Shown: positions 43,090-54,803 of the stretch, piece after piece
How positions within the stretch are numbered: the first letter of the stretch is position 1
How the letters are laid out: each line of letters starts with the position of its first letter
Origin: Capitulum mitella
Lineage: Eukaryota; Arthropoda; Thecostraca; Pollicipedomorpha; Pollicipedidae
Length of the DNA stretch: 64,000 nt
Assembly: GCA_030062745.1 (NCBI GenBank)
Contig: CP099852.1
Location: 20,978,266 to 21,042,265, forward strand
Direction of reading: 5' to 3'
The notes under the pieces: model-generated
The model's input: the letters and a program-made list of their open reading frames with translations, nothing else
Told to the model about the DNA's origin: nothing
Databases searched by the model: none
Program-made: the position numbers and the translations under genes

Positions 43090-45580
43090 TTTTCACAGAT
43101 GTGACGTTTGTTTGACTCGTGCCAATACAATCACATGAGCTGGATTGATTTGATGTGGTGTTATTTGCAGCGAATGCGACTAGCAGTTTATTTTGATCAA
43201 GTCTGCACCGCACATATACCAGCTGATTATTCTCCGAACCACTTTTTGGTGGTCATATATTCTAATTATGACGTTCTGATGAACATTTCTTGGGATCGGG
43301 TGATTATTTCGTAATGTTCACTTTATTGCAAGATGTTTGCAATTGTTGCAGTCATAGGCTGCCATATATGGTATATTATAGGTACGTATGTGTTCGCCAT
43401 TATTGATGAACACGTTTACAGCAAACTTCAGTTTGCCCTTCATATCTAGACCATTCTGCAACATTGCATAATCTAAGTGCAGTAAAGTCTTTGGTCGCAC
43501 ACCTTTTGCAATCCACATCTGATGTTGTGAAATTATAATGAAGACGCGGTGATCGAAATAACCTGTTAACTCTGGGCCGCACCAGCGTTTCAAACAATTT
43601 TCGGTTATTGCAATGCATTTGCAGCAATTGCAAACAAATGTCCCTTTTACTTCGTTATCAGCGCGAATATGTTTATGTGCCATCATTGATGAGCAATGAA
43701 AATCTCAGTATTAAGTACTACATAGCGGCTGATTTTAGCCCGTGTTGCAATATTGCAGAAAGCATTAAATACTACGCTCGCACATATCTTGTGCACTTCG
43801 CAGGCACTCAACGTAGCCGACTCTTGGATGAAAGCTCTGTCAAAAAATACACAGTATTATTCAAGCCGTTCCATAAATCACATGCATATCATCGGGATTG
43901 CCTATTGAATCTACTGGCTGTTGCACGCCAGTTGCACATGTTGCACACGAATCCACATTGTGTGCTCACCAACGTCTAAAATTTGTGTTATCTCTTGTTA
44001 AAGGTGTGCGGTCTCTGACTGGTCGTATTACATCATCGAGTACACATTTTACCTATTTGCAGCAATGAATTGCAAATGCAACCCAACTTGGCCCCTTAAA
44101 TTACTGTAGTACGACATCCCGGACATTTTTCCCAGTTTCCTCAGATATCGCCCTACGTGAAAGTGGGCGCCGAAATTTGAAAATGGTTACACGGCTAAGA
44201 TGAGAGCTAGATATGGTCAGGATGCGCCAAAATTTCACGGATCTCGTATGTTAAAATCGGCCTGTATGCAGTTCTTTCATGCAAATTGGCCTCTTAAGTA
44301 CCAACGCTACGGCCACAACGAGTAGTGCATGCTATAGCGAAAGCTTTGTTCTACTTGGGACCAGGCGTCGAATTTGTTTTCCAGGTTAGTTAGTAACTAT
44401 ACCGGTTACACCGCGATTTCAGGCAAATTTCCTTATGGCGGCCTTACGCTTAGGGCCCGACCGGAACGCCAAATGAGCGGCTCGGTCCGTAACGAGGGCT
44501 ATGACGGTCCTCCGGGGCACAGAGCGGTCGCCTTTGATCTAGACTCGTCAACACCAGGCGGGGGGCCAACAGGACACGTGGATCGTCTTACGGTCCGTGT
44601 CCGGGTTCGTGTCTCGGTCCGTTCCACGGTCGTTCTGTTCGTGTTCGTTACAAATGATCGCTGCTGAAAACACGGACACCCACCTGGAGTGCCCACTCGG
44701 CACTGGGTACAGTTGCTGGGCTCCTTTTCGGACGCATCCGTCGCCGTTTCATCGTTCAACACGAAATCACCTTCGCCGGAGCATGTGTAACAGTTACTTG
44801 TACATCAAATTTACCTCAGTACCTCGTCAGGTGGACGCATCGCCATTACCTCACGAAGTACAACCGTGAATCCCAACAACTTCTGGAGTCGGTAAGCTGC
44901 GATTCAAAATCAGTTGCCGCACACAAAGCTGTCCGCTCGCCGCAAACGATCACCAAACGACACTATGATCCCTACCGCCCTCGCTCTACCTCCGAGGCTG
45001 GGCGGCGCCGCACGAATTGCCGCGAGGTGGGCAAAGGCGTACCCAGCAAGAGGTCGCCGACCCAGGCTGCCTCCAGCACGAAGGACCAGATACATTCGGA
45101 TGAGACAAAACTGTGAAAGAAAGTGTCATTCTCACAACCTTTTCTAGAGTTTTACCCCGGGCCTCCTCGTGGCAAGGCGCCTTAAACCTACAACACGACG
45201 TCTCCAGGGTGCGCCTCTGTTGCTAGGCAACGGGCGACAAGCCAGCCGGGCGATGACGCATCCAAAGGCAATCGAGAATCTTCCCGAAAACAGAAGAATC
45301 ACTGGACAGCCCCGCACGTGGAATATTGCTCATTACTAAGCTGTCAGTACTCAGTTCCGAAATGACGGTTACAGAGACCTGGCCCTGGCTCGACTTGACA
45401 ACTGTACTGACCAACTTCTCCGCCAATATTACCATTCACAGTGCGTTAACCTCGCAGAATTCTGCCATCTTCACACTGCTGCATGACTGAGTGGCAGATG
45501 GATGCGACGTTATAGCCATATCGCAAATAATTACTCTCGGGTATTGTTGTCATCAATCAGGCCGGCTATGTAAACGGAAA
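43090..45580. other. Unassigned stretch
   Basis: Open frames of about 120 codons lie on both strands around 43318-43979 (minus strand with a Cys-rich VCNCCKC start), but no family is recognised. A GTCCGTGT-type low-complexity tract is at 44590-44650. Confidence 0.3.
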
Positions 45581-45581
45581 A

Positions 45582-45821
45582 TTACGCATCACTGCAGCGA
45601 GTGGCCGCCAGGTTAACGGTAACTGCAAATGACTTGTCAGTCACGAAAGGAGCTGTGCTTTGCTTTGCATGCTTCCGAAAAATATCAGTTCCCCTAACTG
45701 GTGTCGGCCCTTGCGAGGGTGGCGTATCCAGCGGCGTGTCCCAGTTTCCTGCTGCCTCCGCCGCCATCATGGCCGATCGGGGCGGAGGCGCTTCAAACAA
45801 AGCCGCCAACGGCGGCGCAAG
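45582..45821 (-). CDS. Possible terminal exon of a minus-strand gene
   Basis: On the minus strand a GGTCAG acceptor is followed by an 80-codon frame (LAPPLAALFEAPPPRSAMM, then NWDTPLDTPPSQGPTP) ending in a stop at 45582-45584. It begins in phase 0, matching the exon at 46090-46195. CpG-rich, no known domain. Confidence 0.3.
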   Translation of the reverse strand, partial: LAPPLAALFEAPPPRSAMMAAEAAGNWDTPLDTPPSQGPTPVRGTDIFRKHAKQSTAPFVTDKSFAVTVNLAATRCSDA

Positions 45822-46089
45822 CTGACCTCTGACACCGGGCGGTGGGAACATGACGTGTTGCCATCCGACGCCCGGCGACTGATGGCACGCCGAAGAGGCA
45901 AATAACATTGCTTTGTAAAGGCATCAACCGTCCTGTGACGTTTTGCTTTCAGGCTAAACGTTCCTCTGTGTGTGTTTGACAACTTATTCTCTGACATGTC
46001 GCAAACTGCAGGTGAAAACTTCACAGGGCGGAAAATTCTCCGCATGACGTCCGGTGCGGGTCCCAATCGGCAAGCGGTGTATTACTTAC

Positions 46090-46195
46090 CTGGAGCCCGG
46101 CGCCGGTGACAGTGGCTGACGGCGGCGGCGGTCGGCCCGTGGCGGCTGGCGACCGTCCGGCACTCCGGGGACGCTCCTCGCTGGTTTCCACCGAA
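46090..46195 (-). CDS. Possible internal exon of a minus-strand gene
   Basis: On the minus strand CCCCGGACAG precedes a frame encoding SVETSEERPRSAGRSPAATG and ending TVTGAGLQ directly at a consensus CAG/GTAAGT donor. Proline/serine-rich, probably disordered. No further upstream exon was identified. Confidence 0.3.
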
Positions 46196-46199
46196 CTGT

Positions 46200-48180
46200 C
46201 CGGGGCACACAAACCAGCAGGATTAAGTCGTTGCAGTAGAAACGTAGTAAAACTGCGAGACACGTGCTAGTTAAAACACAGACACCGCCACCCACGATCT
46301 ACTTTCTCTTCCGAAACGGTCCAATACGGTACAAATGACAATTACAGAAACCTGGCCTTGACCTAATTGCAGGTGAGGTATTTTTCCGTCTTTACATTTT
46401 CACGTTGTGGTCCTATTTCTTGTTGTTTAATTCCTAATTTGCGTTCTGCCATTAGCATTTTAGATTGTATTCCATTAATCCTACTGCGTTTATTCTTTCT
46501 GGTACATTTCTGTTATTTTTTGCACCACTTACAATTATTTCTACTGATGTCAATTTCACTTATGTTACTATATTTACTTTACTTTGTTTTTGCACTGTCA
46601 TTATTAGTATTTTCATTCGTGAGGTTTTAATACCACAAACGTTTCGGCTAAAAAAAATTCTGATCCCATGATCTTAGAACAATCCACTCTAAAACCAACA
46701 CCAAATAAACGATACTGCGTCCTCTTTATGGCAACTGAAAATAACTCTTTATGATACTGTGGTAAGATAGGACATCCGCCTAGTCTGGCTGTGTCTCGAC
46801 AATCCTTCACCCTCCAGGCTCACACACGAGTCCCAACCTCTCCACGCTTTATTCCCGAGTGCCCCCGACGCCGCCGCACACGTCGGCCTGAAATCCGATC
46901 TGCGCCCGGGGTCGGCTCCTTAGCTCCGACGTTAAAATAACACTGTGATGGCGGGAACGGCTCTGCCTGAGTTCAGGGTCGGCATACGTTGCGACGGCAG
47001 GATGGCGTCGCTCACCAACAAAGACCACAGGTACCTAAAAATAATCTATCTTCTCAAATAATAACAATAAAATCGTAATGAAAACGTTCGATACACTGCA
47101 ACTGTGCCGGTCGACTGACAAACGGCCGTATTCTATGGCGAAAAATGTAGTGCTTCCCCGGTTAAGGTTGTTCGCACTAGGGATCTGTGAAGATCCTGCA
47201 CATGTAATCTTGAATATGAATTTATATTTACTCTTCATTTATTGCGTTCTTGTATTACTGTATTATACAACTGTCATGATATACTGCCGTCACAGTGAGA
47301 ATAAGTTAGGTGAAAGGTTGGGTTGGGTTAGGTCACGTGGTTATTTTCATTAAGTTTACGGAGTATTTATTATTCCATTTTATCTTTATTTTCCTGCGAT
47401 TTTTTCAACGAAATTTCCCCTTATCTAGCACCCTAAATTGCACATTACATGTTTCCACATCTTCTCCACCACTTTTCATCCGACCTTGGGTCCGACCAAC
47501 AGCCTATCAGCGCCCACGTATAAGATTCCACGCACGCTAACAATGAAGGCAAAAAAAACGTCGAAAATTTCTACACGAGCATCTGGCGGCTGGCGTCGCA
47601 GTGACGAAGCAATTTCTTTTCGGGGAAAAACGGTGTATTTTGGATCCTTTCCCGACTGAAGACGTAAGTAGTACATCTCGGCATCGTGTTTCAAGAATCA
47701 CACAACCTCTATTACGATGTTTTCGCACAATGTAGGCGATAGGTCATAATCTAACTGTCCACCAATGTTTCCCTCTTGTATATCGGTATCACCCAATAAG
47801 CAGTGATGAGTTCGTGACCCATCTCTACTTTAACTGAGATGGGTCTCACTTGCTGTTACTACCTTTCTCCAACCAACTACTGCTTACGAACTCCTCAATT
47901 TCTGTCCCTCCGACATCCACATCGCCTGTTCCTAGCCTCCGCTGGAAGTGTGTGTGTGTGTGTGTGTTTTCTCCATTGTGCATGTGGCCATTGTTTGACT
48001 TCGGGCCCGGAAAAAGCCCTGTTGTCTTTGGCCATGCATGGTGGATGAACCCACGACGTAAAATAACAATACTTAAGCGGAACCAGGATAATAATGGCAT
48101 GTCATGCTTTTGCACGGAAAACACAATCCTTTGGTGTTTAAAATGGCACGTTTTCTGCAGTAGCCTGCATATTCTGCATT
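46200..48180. other. Unassigned stretch with T-rich tract and a GT microsatellite
   Basis: A T-rich tract lies at 46380-46640 and a (GT)n microsatellite at 47948-47967. I see no convincing gene. Confidence 0.4.
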
Positions 48181-48184
48181 GCAT

Positions 48185-48280
48185 CAGAGGTCGATTTGTA
48201 TTCTTTTGAGAGGGCCCTGGCCCATCCAATGTTCATTTGGGCTCCTCCAATATTTTCTTCCAGTTTTAAAGGGCAATGGT
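48185..48280. repeat. Dispersed repeat piece, relative at 59500-59605
   Basis: ATTTGTATTCTTTTGAGAGG and the following GGCCCA/CCCAATGTT pattern recur at 59500-59605 with many substitutions. Confidence 0.6.
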
Positions 48281-48403
48281 CAAAAACGATGTAAAAACGG
48301 CCGCAGTAGATGAAAGACAAGCAGAAAGTAGAGAATAAAATATGAAGTGGTGCATCTATCTTTCTGTCTTTTATCTATCCATCCAATGTACGGAAATTTT
48401 TTG

Positions 48404-48560
48404 CTTGAAAAAGAGTTACAAGAAACTTATAAATTTCCACTGATCAAAATAAAATGGGCCACATCTGTTCAGAAACCCACATTTAGAGGGAGGTTAGGTT
48501 GTTGGACCCTCGGCTCGGCCCATGCAATCATTTACAGAAATTGACGCCCCTGCATTGCTT
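48404..48560. repeat. Diverged third piece of the 1976-5077 repeat
   Basis: The stretch from TTACAAGAAACTTATAAATT to about ATTGACGCCCCTGCATT parallels 4490-4635 and 60883-61026, including the GGGAGGTTAGGTTG core. Confidence 0.65.
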
Positions 48561-49107
48561 TATCTTTCTACCACAGTATCGAAATCTTCAATTGTCTGGT
48601 GCAGCACGGACCAAAGGGGGATACTGGAAACTACGCACAGAGCTTGGAAACGAGAACCATGTCAAACCGTGAGCCGGAGCGCAAACCGTGGCAGGTTTCG
48701 ATGAGGTCTTGTCGACATGCATCGGATAGTTCACGCCAGCTTAGGTGTGCGCTTCGCTATTCCTATGCGTGCAAGAAAATGTTCTGGCGTACGCCGGGTG
48801 TGCCATCGTTCAAAACAACTTCGGACAAACAAAATAGCAAATTTGCTTGAGGCCAAAAAACGCACTGTACCAAGCAAACCGCGAAAAAGGCAGTGTGCAC
48901 AAGAATTATCGCATTCAGTAGTTTCCAAATTATCACCAAACTCAACAGGTTTTATGCGAAAAAAATGTTGAATGAAAAAAACACGATTTCCCCATTTCCC
49001 CATTCACGATAGCATAATTACTGATGTTGATTCAATGATCTTAAAATGTCTTTGAGCACAAAAAACGGCTTTTAATCTAAAAAAGCTCCTCTGGTGGATT
49101 GTGATAT

Positions 49108-49300
49108 TTAAATGTCCAGCATAAACTGCATGAATTGTTTTGGAGAGAGGTTGATAACAGATGGCAAGTCGCAGGACATGGCGTGACTGAGTACTTCACA
49201 GCTAACGCCCATCTTCGTCTCTAATGCCAGTAGTGCGTCAGACAGTCAAACAAAATCAGTTAAGGGGGGAGGGGTGCGTAGGTAGACAAAAACAGTTCTG
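49108..49300. repeat. Short dispersed repeat, copy of 1782-1975
   Basis: It starts TTAAATGTCCAGCATAAACT and ends near AAACAGTTCTGC, in the same orientation as the first copy. Confidence 0.6.
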
Positions 49301-49453
49301 CAATGCAATTTGCATCACGGCCCTTGACATCAGTTACATGCCCCCGTCGTCCCTGCATTAGGTTTCGCTTCGTGAACGTGTGCAGTCCCGTGCCGCCTGC
49401 GGGGCCTGTAGAGCAATTCAAGAGACCTGGAGTCCATGCGAACGAGAAGACAG

Positions 49454-49810
49454 CTACGGGCTGACGGCTGGTGACAGGACGTACCATGTGTTCCTCGACA
49501 GAACTGCTGTAGACCTTCTACACGATGGAAGAGATCTGTACAGCAGCTCGTCAGCAATTCTGTCTGGCTCTGGATGTCTTATTCCATCAGTGGAAATCTT
49601 TGTAAGACCCTGATACATCGCCAAGTGTTCCAAAGCCCTCGACTGAAACAAAGCAGGGTGGACGTCCCCCTTCCTAATTTCAGGGAGCGAGAGGTCTATT
49701 GCTGGGGAAACCAAATGCCACGGTGGCCTTGCAGGGTGATCCACACGCATTACTTCGCGCAAACGTCCGCCGCTCTCGCTGAAAAGTCCCCATCCTCACA
49801 CAACGGGCCA
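49454..49810 (-). pseudogene. Diverged RNase H region of an I-type retrotransposon
   Basis: On the minus strand PPWHLVSPAIDLSLPEIRKG and ALEHLAMYQGLTKISTDG align with PPWEMVSPVVDVSLAENQKR and ALEHMASYDGHMTAFTDG of the full-length element. The catalytic TDG is retained, but the following strand is not. It is a relic of a related, older family. Confidence 0.6.
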
Positions 49811-50722
49811 GCTCGCTGATGGCGACCTTCACGGAACAATGCCATAATGTGGTGTGGAAAAAAATCGGCCTCATGCGTCCGGTGTGAAGAAAACTAGCGC
49901 AGTTTGCAGGCGCATCGCATGCAGCGTATCTCATATCTATATGCATCACCGGCGTGTTTTTGGCGAAATCTCGCCCAAAAAAAATCGTCGTTATGCCGGT
50001 GGATGGAACCAATGACTTCCTTCAAGACACCAAGCCTGATACCTATTGTCCAGTATCGTGCTGGGATTTTCTATATTTACTCAGGTATAACACATTGTTA
50101 ACCACCCAGTCTAGGATTTTAGAGCCTTTGTTTACTTGTTAAAAGTAAGTACAGAAGCAGGGGCTAAGAAAAATTGTACCAGGAGGCCACGAAATCTCTC
50201 AGAACTTCCCTATTGATAGCCATTAGCGCCCAAAACGTTTTCCGGTGTACCGAGCTCGATTCGGACCTTATATATCAAGCTAATTGAACCTTCTACTACA
50301 CGGTTCTGGAACGGTCTCTGCCAAGATGATCAGTCCCAGCAGTGTTATGGGCATGGTCACTAGTGTCAATGTTTCGTGGAACAAATCACAATATCAAGAC
50401 CCCAAAGCAGAAATGATGTCTATTATTCACTGAGCAGGGAGCAGACAACAGAAACCGGCGCAGACGTTTCGGCTACGTGAACACCCTCCTAAGATGTCAC
50501 GTGTGCGACACGGATTCTGATCCATGGTTGTTTTCTGCTTTGCTACGCCGCATTTTTATAAAACAAAACACATGGTGTTAAAGCAGTACACCTAGCGAAC
50601 AGGAGAGTAACAAGTGTTCACGTCTATATCTTAAAAGGTTTAGAATGGTCTGCAAAAAACACTCGATGGGGAGGCGGATCCGCCCGCTGACAGAAATACG
50701 GCTTAAAGATGTTTTATCCTTT
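49811..50722. other. Unassigned stretch
   Basis: No frame or repeat that I can support. The right end carries the left target-site duplication of the full-length retrotransposon. Confidence 0.35.
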
Positions 50723-50733
50723 CATCTCAACGG

Positions 50734-50921
50734 TTGGTTGGTTGGTTATTGGGGCTTAGGGGCGCACCGACTGCAGGGTCATTCGGCGCCCATAACTTCT
50801 TCAAGTAGCTCCATTAAAAAGAGTCACGACAATTAATAAAATCCGACGGCGTAATATAACGCAATTATGTCAAGACAAAAAAGTTACCTACAACAGCATA
50901 CACAAAATAAAACACATGTGA
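50734..50921 (-). other. 3' UTR with CCAA-type tail
   Basis: After the ORF2 stop come about 185 bases ending in element orientation with GGGGCGCACCGACTGCAGGG-type sequence on the complementary strand and a tail of AACC units. The same end is shared by the insertions at 7543 and 17304, so this is the 3' end recognised by the element's own RT. Confidence 0.8.
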
Positions 50922-53900
50922 CTAGTAGCGTGAAAAAACCGCAGAAAAACCGACATCCAATAAAAACCGGAACAACTGTCCCGTCTCTATAAAACGAGAC
51001 TCGTCACTCAGCAAATCCTGCAAAGTGCGAGGAGTCGTACTGTGGCCAAAGTGCCGCAAACGCTCTGAAGTCAAACCATTGCATGTGATCAGCACATGTT
51101 GCACAGTGAGGGGCTCACTGCAGCGGGGGCACATCCCTCTCTCTTCGCCCTTTAACAGATGGTGATGCGTTACGTATGTGTGGCCTAGGCGCAAACGGCA
51201 GAGAATAACCTCCTCTCGCCGGTTTTCGCGTGAACTTGAGGCCCAAGTTCCTAGGTGGGGTTTAATACTTTTGAGCTTATTTGGACCGAGCGCATCCCAC
51301 TCACGTTGCCACAAGTCATACATATATGACGAAAACACACGATAAAAGTCCTTGGCAGGCAATGACATTCGGCGCGTCACACACATGCGTGACGCACGCT
51401 TCGCGGCTGCATCGGCTCGTTCGTTGCCAGATATCCCCACGTGGCTGGGGATCCAACAGAACGTCACTCTCTTTCCATGTCGGTCTAACGCTGTCAATCG
51501 TCTTAAAATATCCTGTATAAGGGGATGACGCGGATGGAAACACTTCAGCGCTAAAAGGCTACTCAGCGAGTCTGTAAAAAGTACGTAAAAACCATCGTCG
51601 CTTGCCTCAATGAAACACAGCGCCTTGTCGATAGCCACGAGTTCCGACGTATAAACCGATGCATGAGGTGGCAAAGTAAATGACCGAGTGTCAGGGCCAC
51701 ACACGAAAGCACAGCCCACACCAGCCTCCGTCCTCGATCCATCGGTGAAAGCAGTCATATGGCCATCGTAGGATGCCATGTGCTCCAGTGCTCTGCACCG
51801 TAACTCCTCCGGGGCCACGTCGCGCTTCTGGTTCTCAGCCAAAGACACGTCGACCACAGGGGACACCATTTCCCAGGGGGGTATGTCTAGATCGTAAGAA
51901 CGTGCCACGGACCTCAGTCGCACACCGCTCTCAATTAACAGTTCATGGACTCTCACACAGAAAGGAGTGGCTTTCAGAGATCGTCCGGTGCGAAAAAGGG
52001 CTATTGTGCTGGAAGAAAACACCGCCTCATATGTCGGGTGGTCGGGGAACTGAGCTAACTTGCATGCATACCGCAGCCCGAGCACCTTCCGTCGCAAAGC
52101 CAGGGGTGGCTCGTTAGCTTCCACCAAGATACTAGCGGTGGGAGACGTTCTGAAGGCACCCGTAGCAATGCGCAAGGCAGAGTTGTGCACTGTGTCCAAC
52201 GTACGCTTGCTGGAATCGCATGCAGAGTCATACACAAAACAAGCATAGTCCAACTTAGAGCGAATCAGGGATCTGTATAGACGGAGCAACGTCACTCTGT
52301 CCGCACCGTACGATGTACCTGCGACACACTTTAAAACGTTCAGTGATTTAAAACACTTCTCACGCAGCGATTTAAAATGGTCCCTGTACGTCAATCGTTT
52401 GTCAAATTGCAGTCCAAGAAACCGCACTACTGGCTCCGACGGAATCAGTTTCCCGTACAGTTGCACAGATAAAGCGGGACAGCCACGGCGAGAGCGGCAA
52501 AAGTGGCACGCAACTGTTTTTGACGTCGAAAACTGTTTTTGACGTCGAGAAACGGAAGCCATTTGCCAGGCTCCACTTCTCCAAGCGGCCGACGGCCAGC
52601 TGCAACTGCCTCTCCATCGAGATAGCACTGGACGCCTTACACCATATTGCCAGATCGTCGACGAACAGTGACCTTCCTACAGAGCGAGGCAGTCTGTCTA
52701 CCACATCGTTAATCATAATGGCAAAGAGTGTCACACTTAACACACCACCCTGAGGCACGCCGTTCACCTGCAGAAACCGGTCAGAAAAGTGCTTTCCTAC
52801 ACGAACACGGAAAAAACGGTCATCCAAGTAGTTCTGTAAAAAGACGCCCATACGACCACGAATACCTTGCCCAAAGGCCTTCAAGAGAATGCCGTGTCGC
52901 CACGTCGTGTCGTATGCACCCTCGATGTCAAAAAACACACCTCCCACATGACGTCGTTCCCGAAAAGCAACACGCACTGCTGTGTCTAGGGCTAAAAGGT
53001 GGTCCACAGTACTACGGTTTTTCCGGAGACCGCACTGAGCATTGTCAAACACGTTATTCTTCTCTAAAAACCAGGTCAGGCGGAGGTTAACCATCTTCTC
53101 CAAAAGTTTACACAAGGAAGATGTCAGAGATATGGGACGATAATCAAGAGGGTTTAAACCACTCTTGCCAGGCTTGCACAGTGGGAAGACGATGGCCTCT
53201 CGCCAGGCCAACGGGAACTCGCCACGGGTCCAAATCGCATTGAACATAGTCAACAGTGTCTCAACCGCGCAATGTGGAAGGTGTCGAAGCATATCGTTAT
53301 GCACTTCGTCTGGGCCCTCCGACACACTGCGCAGGGACGATATTGCTGACCTGAGTTCAGCCATTGTGAACACTTCGTTATACGAGTGCTGCTCAGAGGT
53401 ATAAAAGTTCACAGGCGACCGCTCACAGCGAGTTTTGTGACGCACAAACTCAGGATCGGCGCCGCCACCCCGGCAGCGCTCTGCGAGGGCGCGGCCGATC
53501 TCGTTGGCAACGTCAGCAGGGTGAAACACGTCATGGCCGTGCACGCGCAGCACGGGCAACGGCGCAGAGCAATGTCGGCCCCCTATCCTCTTGATGCGGT
53601 CCCAGACCTCCGAAGTGCGGGTGGCGCGGTTCAGGCCACCCACATACTCTCGCCATGACCGCCGTTTCGCCTCCAAGATAACACGGCGTGCCGAGGCCCT
53701 CGCTTGTCGAAAAGCGATCAAATTATCCAGTGTACTGCAACGATCGAATGCCCTGTAAGCTCGCCTGCGTGTACGAATGGCGTCTCTACACGCTTTCGTC
53801 CACCATGGCACTGGTGGGCGGCGGGGAGCACCAGATGTTTTGGGGATGCTTTGTCCGGCTGACTGCACGATCATCTCGGTAAATTCGTCCACCGACATCG

Positions 53901-54675
53901 GACGCTCCTCCGGCTGACGCCAACGCACGGCCAATTCAACCTCTTCCTTAAATTGGCCCCAGTCAGCACACCGAAGCAACCACCGTGGTGGCCTTGAGCC
54001 GAGCACGGCACCGTCCTTATAGTGCAGCCATACTGGCAAGTGATCGCTTCCGCATGGGTCGTCATCCACCGACCACGTCAAGTACTGCATCATCTGTGGG
54101 CTACAAATGCTCAGGTCTAGAGCCGATGTTTGTCCGGAAGGCAAAGTAAAATGTGTTTTGGCTCCAGTATTTAAAAGACATAGTGATTCGTCGTTCAACA
54201 AGCTTTCTAAAAGTCGACCACGTGTGTCGGTGTTGTCGCAACCCCAATTAGTATGGTCAGCATTAAAATCACCTAAAAGCAGGAAAGGTGCAGGCAGCTC
54301 TGCAACCAGACGCCGGAGCTCCAACGTGGGAAAAACACAACCAGGCGCCAAATACACTGAGCACAGTGTTACCTGACGGCGTCCCAAGTGCGACCTCACT
54401 GCCACAGCCTGCACATCAGCGCGCACGTCGAGCCGCTGGGTGGGAACACCATGGTGAACGGCTAGTAGGACCCCACCGTGCGCAACGGTGTCGACTGGCT
54501 CGTCGCGACGAAATATGCTGTAACCTTTCAGACTAAAACAAGTGTTTGGTGCCAGTTTTGTCTCCTGGAGGCCAACAGCAAATGGGCAACGCCGTCTCAG
54601 AAGAGCCTGCAGATCACTGGCGCTCGACCTAACACCTCTACAGTTCCACTGTAAAATGACCTGTATAAGGTCGGG
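50922..54675 (-). CDS. ORF2: endonuclease, reverse transcriptase, RNase H (one frameshift)
   Basis: The frame opens just after a stop at 54676-54678 and reads PDLIQVILQWNCRGVRSS, the usual start of an AP-type endonuclease. It continues with LLGDFNADHTNWG and GSDHLPVWL. The RT has KMVNLRLTWFLE, GVFFDIEGAYDTTW, VPQGGVLSVTLFAIMINDVV and FVDD in place of YADD. RNase H has FTDGSRTEAGVG, SELVAIDKAL, FTDSLSSLLAL and IPSHVGISGNERADAA, so all four acidic residues are present. A C-terminal Cys/His segment (CPRCSEP...H...C) follows. No AUG precedes the endonuclease, so initiation may be by coupling or a non-AUG codon. A 19-bp tandem duplication at 52512-52549 shifts the frame after motif FSTSKTVFDV. Total about 1250 codons. 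Confidence 0.9.
52512..52549. repeat. 19-bp tandem duplication that breaks ORF2
   Basis: AACTGTTTTTGACGTCGAA is followed directly by the same 19 bases with one change at the end. Nineteen is not a multiple of three. The frame before it and the frame after it both repeat FSTSKTV, which shows a single-event lesion. Confidence 0.9.
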
Positions 54676-54803
54676 TTAAAAGGGTCTTAAAACACAGCGT
54701 CCCGGGATATAAAAGAAGCATCAGCACCTGCAGGAACACTAAAACAGTCACTGCAAGTGCAAGGTTAAAGTGTTCAAAAGAAGTGGTCAGCCCTTTTGCA
54801 AGG

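Noticed and set aside
46367..46630. 87-codon frame resembling a membrane protein
   Set aside because: Phe/Leu/Ile richness comes from a T-rich tract; no start context or second support.
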